DNA of 23,050 nt. Origin: a virus. Below the pieces are notes generated by a model that searched no databases, was not told the DNA's origin, and worked only from the letters and a program-made list of their open reading frames with translations. The stretch's first letter is position 1. The number at the start of each line of letters is the position of its first letter. This document shows positions 5,598-13,947 of the stretch, one piece after another. The stretch is from positions 1 to 23,050 of IMG/VR virus record IMGVR_UViG_3300044675_005396; one strand, given 5' to 3'. The position numbers were made by a program, and so were the translations under genes.

Positions 5598-5792
5598 ATG
5601 AACAAAATTGAAAGAATTTCGCCAGTCCTCCTCATCATCGGTGGAATAATCCCGACGGCAATCGGCATCGCCTGGATCATCTTGCCGTTCCTACTCATCT
5701 CGCGCCTCGACATGATCAAGACCGAGATCAACGAAATAAACGTCGCCGTAATGCGGCACGAAGCACGCGCGCGCAATCCGGCGAACCGCTGA
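5598..5792 (+). CDS. Small membrane protein, 64 aa
   Basis: From ATG 5598 the product MNKIERISPVLLIIGGIIPT... has one long hydrophobic segment (about residues 9-36) that could cross the membrane once or as a tight pair. A charged C-terminal helix follows (DMIKTEINEINVAVMRHEAR). A longer TTG-started version from 5529 would add a hydrophilic, Lys-rich head; the ATG is preferred because it starts just before the hydrophobic core. No Shine-Dalgarno is seen. A membrane protein between terminase and portal genes is out of place for a head module. It might be a holin-like or superinfection-exclusion protein, but I cannot assign it. Confidence 0.5.
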   Translation: MNKIERISPVLLIIGGIIPTAIGIAWIILPFLLISRLDMIKTEINEINVAVMRHEARARNPANR

Positions 5793-5808
5793 GTTGACGG
5801 CGGCAATC

Positions 5809-5827
5809 GTATCGGCTAATCCGATAC
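5809..5827 (+). promoter_or_regulatory. Hairpin immediately before a start codon
   Basis: GTATCGG (5809-5815) and CCGATAC (5821-5827) pair perfectly around CTAAT, ending one base before the ATG at 5829. In mRNA it would occlude the initiation region of the 295-aa gene. As DNA it is a possible operator. Confidence 0.45.
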
Positions 5828-5828
5828 A

Positions 5829-6716
5829 ATGAAGATCACCGCAACCGTTGACGTTAAGCCGGTCGAAACATTTTTCGGCCAGCTTGCCGTCGTGCTGCGC
5901 AAGAAGGTCCCCGAGACGATCAGAGGCGAGGTGAAGCACATCATCCGCGCAACGCTGCGGATGCACAAGCACTTAAAGCCCGCTGAAGTACAGGCGCGTG
6001 CTTTCAAAAAAGGTGTGGCGTCGTTTCGCGGATCGGGTGGCAGCAGTTTTGGCGGAACCACCAACGTCTCGGGGCGGCGCGGCGAGTACGGGCGGCAATG
6101 GATGGTTGGGCGGCGCGGAACTAAAAAAGCAATTCCAATGGGGTGGTTTAACCCAGATTCGGGAAGGTTTGCATTTTTGCAAAACGGATCAAGCAAAGGA
6201 GGCACCAAGGGCATGAAACTAAACCGCAGTCCTAACGGGGTCAATCGACTACGCGCCAAGCACCGCAGCCGCAACGGGTGGCGCGTGAAGGAGGATGATT
6301 GGAATAACTTTAAGCGTACGTGGTATGAAGACATGCAAGACACTGATGACCGAATCAGGGACCGGCTCGCCGCCCGAGGTATCACTGCGCGGTCTTGGCT
6401 TGAGGTTATTCAAAAGCTGCAAAGCGGAGACGCCGAGGGCATCCCCGACTTTGTGCGCCGCGCTCGGCCAATTTCCAATCGCTCCCGAACGATTGCGGGC
6501 GTCATCGCCACCGGCGAACGCACAAATAACTTCGAGATCACCGTTCTCAATTTTTCCGGTCTGGCATCGGCAACGGGCGGTCAGCGCAAACTTGAGAGCG
6601 CAATCTCGGCCCGCCGCCGATTCTTCATGCAGCACTTGGACAATGGATTTTATTCCGACGCTAAGTTTGTCGCCAAGTATCACCCGTGGGCGAGCGTGAA
6701 GCCGCGCCAACACTAA
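5829..6716 (+). CDS. Unknown phage structural protein, 295 aa
   Basis: The ATG at 5829 begins MKITATVDVKPVETFFGQLA. The N-terminal 45 residues (a beta strand, then amphipathic basic helices) loosely recall tail-completion proteins of the HK97 gp10 or minor-tail Z type. The middle is very Gly/Arg/Ser-rich (about residues 58-140, with several RRG and GRRG motifs), and the C-terminal part is mixed alpha/beta. The pI looks strongly basic. Position between terminase and gpW is unusual for a tail-completion protein, so a DNA- or head-associated role is also possible. The family assignment is weak; the gene itself is well supported by length and by clean spacing to its neighbours. Confidence 0.75.
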   Translation: MKITATVDVKPVETFFGQLAVVLRKKVPETIRGEVKHIIRATLRMHKHLKPAEVQARAFKKGVASFRGSGGSSFGGTTNVSGRRGEYGRQWMVGRRGTKKAIPMGWFNPDSGRFAFLQNGSSKGGTKGMKLNRSPNGVNRLRAKHRSRNGWRVKEDDWNNFKRTWYEDMQDTDDRIRDRLAARGITARSWLEVIQKLQSGDAEGIPDFVRRARPISNRSRTIAGVIATGERTNNFEITVLNFSGLASATGGQRKLESAISARRRFFMQHLDNGFYSDAKFVAKYHPWASVKPRQH

Positions 6717-6759
6717 TCGGAGTATTGACAAAATGAATACGCGCACGCACTAAAGGGCA

Positions 6760-7023
6760 ATGGCCCTTACTGCGTCGCAATCCGTCCGCCTTGCCGAGAT
6801 CGAAGAAGAGATCGGGCAAATCCAAAACCGTCTTGCGGTTTCGCACGGGCTTGGCGACTCGCATTCCTCGCAAGGAGTGAGCGCGACGTTTAACGACAAC
6901 CCGCGTTGGCGCAACAAGTTGACGCTGCTTCGCCGCATGCGTGAGCAATACCTTGCCATCGCCGCAGGCGGAGAAATCCCCGCGCCGTCTGGAATCAATT
7001 TAAGCAACTACGTCCCCGAGTAA
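6760..7023 (+). CDS. Head-to-tail joining protein, gpW-like
   Basis: An 87-aa protein, slightly longer than lambda gpW (68 aa). gpW closes the filled head and prepares the connector for tail attachment. The family plan is visible: an N-terminal helix with LTASQSVRLAEIEEEIGQIQ, a beta-type centre (GVSATFNDN), and a second helix with WRNKLTLLRRMREQYLAIA. The tail is Gly/Pro-rich. The order terminase, gpW, portal matches lambda A-W-B, which supports the call more than sequence alone. It ends two bases before the portal ATG. An AAGGG element lies close to its ATG. Confidence 0.75.
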   Translation: MALTASQSVRLAEIEEEIGQIQNRLAVSHGLGDSHSSQGVSATFNDNPRWRNKLTLLRRMREQYLAIAAGGEIPAPSGINLSNYVPE

Positions 7024-7025
7024 AA

Positions 7026-8879
7026 ATGGCATCATCCACCCCAATGATTCTGGACCGATTCGGCAGGCCGATGAAGTATTTTGTTGGTGAATACGAGGCG
7101 AGCCGCAACACCCGCGAGCGCAAGCTGTATGGATCATGGGACTACAACACGCGCCCCGAAACGGAAATGCTGCCGTTTTCGGATCGCAAAAAGATCATCG
7201 CCTACCTGCGCCGCTCACTGCGCAACAATCCAGTTGTGGCGGCGCTGGCCTTCCGCTACGCGCTGGCAATCGGCTCGCCAACGGTTCACGCAATCACAAA
7301 TGACGGCGGCTTTAACGACCAAAAAGAACGGTCGCTTGAGCGCCGTTTGCGCTCGATCATGTACGGTTGCGGGTGGAGCTGGCACCGCATGCACAGGATC
7401 ATTTCAGTGGAGACGCTCATTGCGGGCGAGGTCTTCGCGGTAGATGCCGAGGAACAAGTTCAGCTAATCCCTTCAGAGCTTTGCGGATCACCGGCCAAGC
7501 CCGAAAAGGGCGAGATCGACGGCATTATTTACGACGAAACGGGCGTTCCTTTGTTTTACCGCTTTGGCGTTCGCAAGCAGACCACGGATCAATTTCAGTC
7601 ATCGGTTGTGTCGTTCGAGGAAAAGGACGGCGCGCAACTTATCCCCGCCGAGTTCGTTTCCCACATCGGCACCCCCATGCGCATCGAGGAGCGCCGATTC
7701 TCGCCCATTCTTTCATCGGTCATCGCGCAGATTCAAAACCTTGACGACATCATAAAGGCCAAGGTAACGACGGTTAAAAACCAGTCGGCAATGTCGATGT
7801 TCTTCACGAAGAACTTTGACCCTGGCATGTTCGCGGAATCGTCCGCGCTGTCATCGACGGTCGAGCAAAATGGCGGCACGATCTTAGCGCAAAGCGTGGC
7901 GCGTTCGTCTTATCAGGACATCAAGAACGGATCGATTATGTATGGCGAGGTGGGTGAGGACGTGAAGCTCATAGAGCCTAGTTTAAACGCGCAGGACTTT
8001 TCCTCGTTCGCGCTGATGTTGCTCGATCAAATCTGCGCACCTACCGGCCTATTCCCCGAGGAGGTTTTGGTTGGGTATCGGAATAGCAACTACTCATCCG
8101 CGCGCGCTGACCGCATCCGCTTGACGGACGTACTCAAAGACATTCGCCGCGAGCGGGAAGTGTTTTGCGACCGTGTTATTGAGCGCCAAACCGCCATCGC
8201 CGTTGATTCGGGAGAAATCCCAATCGAGGGCGACGGCATCGCTGACATTTCCTACGGGTGGCCCGTGGTCCGCGAGATCGACGAAACGAAGCACGTGCTC
8301 GCTCAAGGAACGGCGTTGGCAAACGGGTCGAAGTCTCTCGACGATGTATGCGCGGAGAACGGCAAATTTGCCGATCAAGTGCAGCAGCAGGTCGTGCGCT
8401 CGGCGGTACGCTGGGCAAAGAACGTGCGGGCTTATGCGCTGTACGCGGCCCCGACGAAAGAGCAGATCGAAGAGCAACAGGTGACCTCCAAGGAGATCAT
8501 GGCCTACATGCCGAACGCTACCGCAGCAAGCGAGGCAATGAACGCGCTCGCAAATGCCGACGCAGCTCCGGTCAATGCCAACGCCAACGCGGCGCGTGCT
8601 GGTGCCATTGCGCCGGTTGCAGGTGCGCCGGTATCCACCGAGGCCGCGCCGGTTATCGCGCCCGCAGCCAAGCCGCTAATCGAGACAATCGGCATTGGCG
8701 GAACGCAGGCGCTTATCCAGATTTTGCAACAAGTATCCACAGGGGTGATACCACGCGAGCAGGGCATCAACACCATCAAGCTCCTGTTCGGCGTCACCGA
8801 ATCCGAAGCCGCTAGTATGGTTCCTGAGCAGGGCACCGCCTCCCCAGTTGTTGGCGCAACAGAAATTCCACCCGTCTAA
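7026..8879 (+). CDS. Portal protein, lambda gpB family
   Basis: The 617-aa protein forms the dodecameric ring at the DNA entry vertex. The N-terminal third carries the features of lambda-type portals: an Arg-rich start (MKYFVGEYEASRNTRERKLYG, here split by family-typical aromatic residues), RRSLRNNPVVAALA, and a WHRMHRIISVETLIAGEVF segment. The core contains a LNAQDFSSFALMLLDQICA stretch and the FPEEVLVGYRNSNYSSARAD region typical of the portal crown and stem. The last 110 residues are Ala/Pro-rich, then a C-terminal helix pair (IGIGGTQALIQILQQVSTGV and ITPREQ-like residues) closes the protein. The ATG follows gpW after two bases with no Shine-Dalgarno. Confidence 0.93.
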   Translation: MASSTPMILDRFGRPMKYFVGEYEASRNTRERKLYGSWDYNTRPETEMLPFSDRKKIIAYLRRSLRNNPVVAALAFRYALAIGSPTVHAITNDGGFNDQKERSLERRLRSIMYGCGWSWHRMHRIISVETLIAGEVFAVDAEEQVQLIPSELCGSPAKPEKGEIDGIIYDETGVPLFYRFGVRKQTTDQFQSSVVSFEEKDGAQLIPAEFVSHIGTPMRIEERRFSPILSSVIAQIQNLDDIIKAKVTTVKNQSAMSMFFTKNFDPGMFAESSALSSTVEQNGGTILAQSVARSSYQDIKNGSIMYGEVGEDVKLIEPSLNAQDFSSFALMLLDQICAPTGLFPEEVLVGYRNSNYSSARADRIRLTDVLKDIRREREVFCDRVIERQTAIAVDSGEIPIEGDGIADISYGWPVVREIDETKHVLAQGTALANGSKSLDDVCAENGKFADQVQQQVVRSAVRWAKNVRAYALYAAPTKEQIEEQQVTSKEIMAYMPNATAASEAMNALANADAAPVNANANAARAGAIAPVAGAPVSTEAAPVIAPAAKPLIETIGIGGTQALIQILQQVSTGVIPREQGINTIKLLFGVTESEAASMVPEQGTASPVVGATEIPPV

Positions 8880-8908
8880 AAAACAAACTTTCAATTATCT
8901 AAAACATC

Positions 8909-10222
8909 ATGGCTGACGCACTCTCACCAAACAGGCTAATCGCTCCCGTTGTATTGGTTAATCCTGATACACTCATACCCTACGACGCAAACGCCGCATA
9001 CGAACCCATCGGCGGCAAGATGCTCGTCGGCACTTCCCGCGAGAAATTCTTTGAGAATTTCCGCGACTTCGACACCAGCCCCACAGGCAATTGGGAGGTG
9101 GTGCAGACGGGCACCGGCATGGCGATCACCGGCCCGCTCGGTGGAGCCGCTGCGGGCAGCTCGCCGTATGTCAACATCGCCAGCGGTGTGGACGACGGCG
9201 CAGTGACCGTTATTCTTTCCCGCTCCACGTTCTCCGCGCCCGTTGAGGTGCGTTACCAAATCACCGCCTCGCAGCGCATCGCCAACAACGCGTTCAGGAT
9301 CGGCTTCGTCGAGGTGGATGACGCTGGCGCGGTGGTGGTTGATACGACCTATGCAGCCGCCCCCGGCGTGCTTAATGCGCGTAATGCGGTCATGCAAGAA
9401 ATTAGCGGCACCACGGCAACGAGCGGCACGCTCCTAGTGCGTGCCGCAGCCAGCGCGATCTCGACACTGACAACCAATTTCGGTGCCGGCTTCACGACCT
9501 TAGCCACCGGCTCCGCGCCTGATTTCCTCACGGCAACGACATTCGGGCTAATGTTCGAGCGGGACAAAATCAACGCTCGCGCATGGGGCATGAACGTAAT
9601 CACGAACACCGGCGGGCAATTCGGCTACGACCGCACGCTCCTTAATCCGAACCGCCAATACAAACTTTGTATCATCGTGGAGAATACGGGCGTCCCCGCC
9701 TCCTCGACTGATTGGCGCATCCACCTCGTCAACGTGATGGACGCCTTGCGCTTCGACGTGAGCCCACGCATGGCGGGCACGAACGACCAGTCGAAAGCAT
9801 TTCCGGCGTTCATCGGGGGCGGTACACTAGGCACCGTGACAACGATTACCACGGCGGGCACCCCCGCAGCCCCCACGGCTTACGTCGTCAACAGCGCCGC
9901 AACCACAAACGGGGCCAATCTATCGGCAGCCACCACGGGCCTCCAATCCGTCTATACGACCAACACGGGAGCGGGTGCGGCGTTCGTAAAACTCTACAAC
10001 AAAGCCACCGCGCCCACAGTCGGCACAGATGTTCCCGTGATGATTATCCCCGTCCCCGCCGCAGTGGCCGGTGTCCCTGGCGTCGCGCAAATCTCACCAG
10101 GCTTTAACGGCTACCGATTCGCACTCGGCCTCGGCATCGCGATCACGGGGGCGGTTGCCGACACCGACACCACCGCCGTCGCAGCCGGACAGGTCAAAGT
10201 CATCCTCAGCCGCACCACCTAA
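8909..10222 (+). CDS. Beta-rich head decoration or head-fibre candidate, 437 aa
   Basis: The protein is rich in Gly, Ala, Thr and Val with frequent beta alternation and few charged helices, as in surface-exposed virion proteins. The C-terminal domain (about residues 325-437) carries a pattern I know from many phage structural proteins: a start of the type AYVVNSAATTNGANLSA, then AAFVKLYNKATAPTVGTDVP, and an end with TDTTAVAAGQVKVILSRTT. The N-terminal 300 residues are not recognised. Location between portal and prohead protease argues for a head role (decoration or fibre). The ATG follows an A-rich leader with no Shine-Dalgarno. The stop overlaps the next start (TAATG). Confidence 0.65.
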   Translation: MADALSPNRLIAPVVLVNPDTLIPYDANAAYEPIGGKMLVGTSREKFFENFRDFDTSPTGNWEVVQTGTGMAITGPLGGAAAGSSPYVNIASGVDDGAVTVILSRSTFSAPVEVRYQITASQRIANNAFRIGFVEVDDAGAVVVDTTYAAAPGVLNARNAVMQEISGTTATSGTLLVRAAASAISTLTTNFGAGFTTLATGSAPDFLTATTFGLMFERDKINARAWGMNVITNTGGQFGYDRTLLNPNRQYKLCIIVENTGVPASSTDWRIHLVNVMDALRFDVSPRMAGTNDQSKAFPAFIGGGTLGTVTTITTAGTPAAPTAYVVNSAATTNGANLSAATTGLQSVYTTNTGAGAAFVKLYNKATAPTVGTDVPVMIIPVPAAVAGVPGVAQISPGFNGYRFALGLGIAITGAVADTDTTAVAAGQVKVILSRTT

Positions 10223-10407
10223 TGAGCGCCGAGGTACAAATCAAAACGGATTTGGCCCCGTACTACGAGATCGAGGTGGCGTTTAACGCCTTAACCTTCC
10301 CGCAGCTTATCACCACGCAGGCCACGGGGGAGGCCCTAGGGGCGCAACTACAGACCTACGCCGATGACTACGAGCAGGCGTTTAACGCTGAACAAACCCA
10401 ACTATAA
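10222..10407 (+). CDS. Small acidic protein, 61 aa, head module
   Basis: The 61-aa product (MSAEVQIKTDLAPYYEIEVA start, AFNAEQTQL end) is acidic, with two predicted helices. Its ATG overlaps the stop of the decoration-like gene (TAATG), and it ends three bases before the protease gene. I recognise no family. Tight coupling on both sides makes it a real gene; an accessory head role is inference. Confidence 0.6.
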   Translation: MSAEVQIKTDLAPYYEIEVAFNALTFPQLITTQATGEALGAQLQTYADDYEQAFNAEQTQL

Positions 10408-10410
10408 TTT

Positions 10411-11445
10411 ATGCCCCTCGTTCAATTTTACAACGCAGAGCCGCTCCAACTCACCAACGTCGACCCAGAAAATGGCATCCTCCGCAACGTCGCGCTTATG
10501 TCGATTGGCGAGGCTGCGGGCCACGACTGCCGCGTGGACTTGGGCACCTTGCAAGGGCTCTTTCAGTTGAGCCAAGGCAAGAGCGTAAAAGCCTTTTTGA
10601 ACCACTCCTACAACCCCGCGCCAACGGAGGTCGTCGGAGTGTTCTCGGGAATCTACATCGACGCCGAAAAAGGCGTTCTCCGTGCCTCGCAATTCAAGGC
10701 GCTCGAAGCATTCAAGAACCACAACCGCCAAGCCTACGACACGCTCTTTGAATTGTCGATGACCGCGCCGGAATCTTTCGGCGTTTCCGTCTCGATTTAC
10801 CACGATTTAGAGGACGCGGAAGACGGAGGAAGCGCATTCATCCGCCCGACATCTATCGAGTCAGCCGACTTCGTTTCCGCGCCCGCAGCAAACAAAGCCC
10901 TTTTCAGCAAGGAAACACCGCTTGACGTATCCGAAAAACAAATACACAACGAAATCACCCCCACTTTACCTGTAGTTGAAAACCCACCACACGCCCACTT
11001 TATGAGCACACTCAAAGACATCCATTCCGCCTTCGGAAAAAATCCCGAACACGTTGCCCGCGCCGTCAAATTCGCTGCCGAAAACCCCGAGGCCAAACCC
11101 GAGGATGTTATTGACGCCGTAAAAGATCAGCTTTCCGAAGAAGACCAAGCCGCCCTGATTGCCGAGCGTGACGCTCTGGTGATTGAGGTCGCCGCTCTTA
11201 AAGCCGAGATTGCCGCGCTCAAGCCCGACGCTGAAAAAGCCGCTGACCTTTCCAAGAAAAACAGCGAGCTCTCCGAGCAAGTCGCCCAGCTTTCCAAGCG
11301 CACCGCACGTTTCGGTATCCGCCCTGTTAATACCGGAGCACACGAAGCAAAAGAGGTGAAGTCTATCACCCGAGCCGAGTTCTCCGCGCTCAACCCCGTC
11401 GCTCAAGGACAGCACGTAGCAGCGGGCGGCAAAATCACCGCATAA
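10411..11445 (+). CDS. Prohead protease fused to scaffold
   Basis: The 344-aa protein appears to combine a maturation protease and scaffold, as in lambda C/Nu3-type genes. The N-terminal domain (about residues 1-168) has a His in LNHSY (His65), a GVFSGIYID strand pair and a Ser in ESFGVSVSI (Ser126 or Ser128), followed by SADFVSAPAANKALF. This matches the His-Ser plan of caudovirus prohead proteases. A Pro-rich linker (183-194) leads to a helical scaffold half with a coiled coil (AERDALVIEVAALKAEIAAL, 251-270) and a Gly/Ala-rich basic tail. The scaffold would guide coat assembly and then be cleaved out. It lies directly before the major capsid gene. The catalytic assignments come from motif position only. 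Confidence 0.8.
   Translation: MPLVQFYNAEPLQLTNVDPENGILRNVALMSIGEAAGHDCRVDLGTLQGLFQLSQGKSVKAFLNHSYNPAPTEVVGVFSGIYIDAEKGVLRASQFKALEAFKNHNRQAYDTLFELSMTAPESFGVSVSIYHDLEDAEDGGSAFIRPTSIESADFVSAPAANKALFSKETPLDVSEKQIHNEITPTLPVVENPPHAHFMSTLKDIHSAFGKNPEHVARAVKFAAENPEAKPEDVIDAVKDQLSEEDQAALIAERDALVIEVAALKAEIAALKPDAEKAADLSKKNSELSEQVAQLSKRTARFGIRPVNTGAHEAKEVKSITRAEFSALNPVAQGQHVAAGGKITA
11002..11445 (+). CDS. Possible nested scaffold from an internal ATG
   Basis: An in-frame ATG at codon 198 (MSTLKDIHSAFGKNPEHVAR) sits exactly at the end of the Pro-rich linker, at the start of the scaffold half. Independent initiation here would make a 147-aa scaffold without protease, as lambda Nu3 is made within C. There is no Shine-Dalgarno, but most genes here also lack one. 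This is an inference from domain boundaries. Confidence 0.35.
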   Translation: MSTLKDIHSAFGKNPEHVARAVKFAAENPEAKPEDVIDAVKDQLSEEDQAALIAERDALVIEVAALKAEIAALKPDAEKAADLSKKNSELSEQVAQLSKRTARFGIRPVNTGAHEAKEVKSITRAEFSALNPVAQGQHVAAGGKITA

Positions 11446-11483
11446 TTTCCCATAGCACTCCAACCACTTACACTTAAAATATC

Positions 11484-12650
11484 ATGGCTAACGAACTCAC
11501 ACTGACCTCCTTCGCGGAAAACATTTTCCGCGCTCGCGACACCGTTTCCCGCGAGCTCATCGGCTTTATCCCCTCCGTTCTCATCAACTCCGAGAGCGAC
11601 GGCGTAAGCATCAACGGCACCATCAACTCGCTGACCACCGCCGCCCCGACGCTTAACACCAGCTACACCCCCGCGATGACCATCCCTGCGGGCGATGACC
11701 AGACCATCGGCAACGTGACGATGACCATCGGCCAAGTTGCCAACGTGCGCGTCCCACTGCGCGGCGAGGACGTTAAGAAACTCGACAACGTCGGCCAATA
11801 TCAGGGCGTGCTCGACAACATGTTTGCCCAGGCATTCCGCCGCATCGGCAACACCATCGAGGCCCACGTCGGCTCCGTCGCTCAACTCGGCGCATCCCGC
11901 GCCTACGGCACCTCTGGCACAGCTCCCTTCGCCTCCGACCTTTCCGACACCGCGCAGCTTCGGAAAATCCTTGCCGATAACGGCGCACCTCTCAGCGATC
12001 TTTCGCTGGTTATCGACACCACCGCAGGCGCGAAGCTGCGCACCTTGACCCAGCTCACCAAGGCCAACGAAGCCGCGTCCGACGCCACCCTCCGCCGTGG
12101 CGAGCTGCTCAATGCTCACGGCTTCGCCTTCCGCGAATCCGCTGGCGTCACGTCCTTCGTCAAGGGCGCTGGCACCGGCGCGCTCGTCAATGCTGGCGGC
12201 GGTCTTGCGGTTGGCGTGACCACGATCCCCTTAGACACGCTCACGGTTAACACCACCGGAATCAAAGCTGGCGACGTTATCACCTTCGCCGCTGACACCC
12301 TCAATCAGTACGTCGTTCTGACCGGCACCACGTCCGCCTCTGGCAATATCACGATTGCCGCCCCCGGCCTGCGCGTTGCCATCCCGAACGATAACGCTAT
12401 CACCGTCACCAACAGCTTCACCGGCAACGTTGGCTTTGACCGTAGCGCCATCGAGCTCGTTATCCGCCCGCCTGCCCAGCCGATGGGAGGCGACCAAGCC
12501 GCCGACCGCATGACCGTCACCGATCCTGTTTCCGGTCTGGTTTACGAGGTCGCGCTATACAAGGGGTATGGTATGAACATGATCGACATTACCACGCTTT
12601 ACCAAGCCAAGGTGTGGAAGCCTGAGCATGTCGCCATCCTCAAGGGCTAA
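11484..12650 (+). CDS. Major capsid protein, P22 coat-like
   Basis: The 388-aa protein is the likely capsid shell subunit. The start (TLTSFAENIFRARDTVSREL), the IGQVANVRVPLRGEDVKKLD segment, DLSLVIDTTAGAKLRTLTQL and LLNAHGFAFRESAGV follow the plan of P22 coat-family proteins, which carry the HK97 fold. A Gly/Thr-rich beta insertion (about residues 230-315, containing GDVITFA) resembles the inserted domain of that family. The C-terminal stretch LVYEVALYKGYGMNMIDITT closes the fold. Position right after protease/scaffold fits. A-rich leader 'ttaaaatatc' precedes the ATG with no Shine-Dalgarno. Family membership rests on motif recall, not on a search. Confidence 0.85.
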   Translation: MANELTLTSFAENIFRARDTVSRELIGFIPSVLINSESDGVSINGTINSLTTAAPTLNTSYTPAMTIPAGDDQTIGNVTMTIGQVANVRVPLRGEDVKKLDNVGQYQGVLDNMFAQAFRRIGNTIEAHVGSVAQLGASRAYGTSGTAPFASDLSDTAQLRKILADNGAPLSDLSLVIDTTAGAKLRTLTQLTKANEAASDATLRRGELLNAHGFAFRESAGVTSFVKGAGTGALVNAGGGLAVGVTTIPLDTLTVNTTGIKAGDVITFAADTLNQYVVLTGTTSASGNITIAAPGLRVAIPNDNAITVTNSFTGNVGFDRSAIELVIRPPAQPMGGDQAADRMTVTDPVSGLVYEVALYKGYGMNMIDITTLYQAKVWKPEHVAILKG

Positions 12651-12665
12651 TCAAGCCGACTGACA

Positions 12666-13037
12666 ATGTACGACCCCTCGACGATTCCGGCAATCGACGG
12701 CAGCCTTCGCCGAGGGGTTTTTAGTGCCAACATTTACCGCAAGCCGTCCCTCGTTCTCTTTCGCGGGAAAGAGTACACGGCCCGCGTTTCTGAGCCTTCG
12801 TTTCAGCGAAAAATAGGGATTTCTGGATACACACAGGAAACCGCTGACATCGAACTCATGATCGCCCTTCCGCTCGGCATGGCCAAGCCGGAAGCGCAGA
12901 GCCAAGACAGCATTACGATTTACGAAACCGACCAACACGGCATCCGCTCGGGTTCGACTGTTTATCGAATCACCGACGTTCGGACCGATTTGGCAAAGGA
13001 CTGCTACCAGCTGACGCTATCCAAGCGCCGCAATTAA
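12666..13037 (+). CDS. Neck / head-closure candidate, 123 aa
   Basis: A beta-rich 123-aa protein begins 15 bases after the capsid gene. Strand-like segments such as GVFSANIYRKPSLVLFRGKE and GSTVYRITDVRTD suit the small beta-barrel head-closure or tail-connector proteins found in this position in siphoviruses. No specific motif is decisive. Six bases separate it from the next gene, so both are probably translated from one message. Assignment is by position and fold impression. Confidence 0.6.
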   Translation: MYDPSTIPAIDGSLRRGVFSANIYRKPSLVLFRGKEYTARVSEPSFQRKIGISGYTQETADIELMIALPLGMAKPEAQSQDSITIYETDQHGIRSGSTVYRITDVRTDLAKDCYQLTLSKRRN

Positions 13038-13043
13038 ACCGCC

Positions 13044-13562
13044 ATGCAAGCCCCCAGCTTAGAGCACCTCATGGATACGCAGGCCAACATCGAAGCTGGC
13101 TTCGTGGCATACTGCGCGGCCAATGGCTTAACCGTATACGGCACGCGCCACACCGGCGACGAGCCGGACAGCAAGGTAATCGTTCAATATCAGCACGGTG
13201 GCAGCGCGGGGCACTGCGCAACAAGCACCACCACCAACACCGGCGAAAAGGAGGACGATTGGTTTAATGGCGTCGTCATTTTCGAGGTTCACACCGAGCG
13301 CGCGCTTGCCGAGGTTTCGCCCGTTTCCGGCTTTGCATCGCTCCACGATTACCGCGTAGCGCAGGTCAAGGCGCTCATGTTGCGCGGGTCGCTTAACGGC
13401 ACTGTAAACGGCAAGACCGCACTGGCGCTAAATTACCACAGAATCGCGGTCATTTCGTCCACCGCAGAAGATCACGCCGTGAGCGAGGACGCTTTCGACG
13501 TTTCTACGATCAACTACGCCGTTCAATTACAGATCAAGGCCGACGCATGGCCGACTCCTTAA
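13044..13562 (+). CDS. Tail-terminator / completion candidate, 172 aa
   Basis: The 172-aa product shows an N-terminal helix (LEHLMDTQANIEAGFVAYCA) and alternating strands (DSKVIVQYQHGG, WFNGVVIFEVHTE), then a helix and a final strand set (INYAVQLQIKADAWP). This order (helix, strand pair, helix, strands) suits tail-terminator proteins such as lambda gpU or its functional equivalents that cap the tail tube. Location between neck and tube candidates agrees. I cannot name a family. Confidence 0.55.
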   Translation: MQAPSLEHLMDTQANIEAGFVAYCAANGLTVYGTRHTGDEPDSKVIVQYQHGGSAGHCATSTTTNTGEKEDDWFNGVVIFEVHTERALAEVSPVSGFASLHDYRVAQVKALMLRGSLNGTVNGKTALALNYHRIAVISSTAEDHAVSEDAFDVSTINYAVQLQIKADAWPTP

Positions 13563-13608
13563 CACCCCTTTTTTTCTCTAAACTGTATCCAAAAACTGAA
13601 TACCTACC

Positions 13609-13947
13609 ATGTCTTACGATCCCACTACTTCCGGCGTCACAACCGATGTCACCATCGGCGCGGTCACTTACATCGTCACTGATTTTAATGACAGCGGCGC
13701 TTCCGCTGTTGGGCCCGACTTCCAAAATTCAAACGGGTCATACCGTGGATGCCGCCGTGTCGCTGGTCCGCGTGAAGCATCAATGACCATTGAGCGAGAA
13801 AACGCCGCCGAGACTGCACCGGCCCAATTCGCCACGCTGAATTACCAAGGCAGCGCGTGGGTCATTTTCCAAGTCTCGGAGACTCTCAGCTCGTCTGCCG
13901 CTGGAACCTTCGCCCTTACGCTCCGTCGCACTGGAGCCGCTGTCTAA
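13609..13947 (+). CDS. Tail-tube candidate, small beta-rich protein, 112 aa
   Basis: The protein is 112 aa and nearly all beta (VTTDVTIGAVTYIVTDFNDS, SAWVIFQVSETLSSS, TFALTLRRTG). A segment PAQFATLNYQGSAWVIFQVS recalls tail-tube or completion proteins. Tube subunits are usually longer (about 150-250 aa), so this would be a small one. It sits just before the chaperone-position gene and the tape measure, where the tube gene normally lies. The stop overlaps the next ATG (TAATG). A T-rich tract (13566-13578) precedes it. Confidence 0.5.
   Translation: MSYDPTTSGVTTDVTIGAVTYIVTDFNDSGASAVGPDFQNSNGSYRGCRRVAGPREASMTIERENAAETAPAQFATLNYQGSAWVIFQVSETLSSSAAGTFALTLRRTGAAV

Noticed and set aside
8258-8815. 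Rightward 185-codon frame inside the portal gene
   Set aside because: Arg/Gly/Cys-rich composition typical of an off-frame read of a GC-rich gene.
11403-12119. Leftward 238-codon frame antisense to the capsid gene
   Set aside because: Long antisense frames are expected opposite GC-rich coding sequence. The product is Gly/Val/Asp-rich low-quality sequence, and the sense frame is a clear capsid protein.
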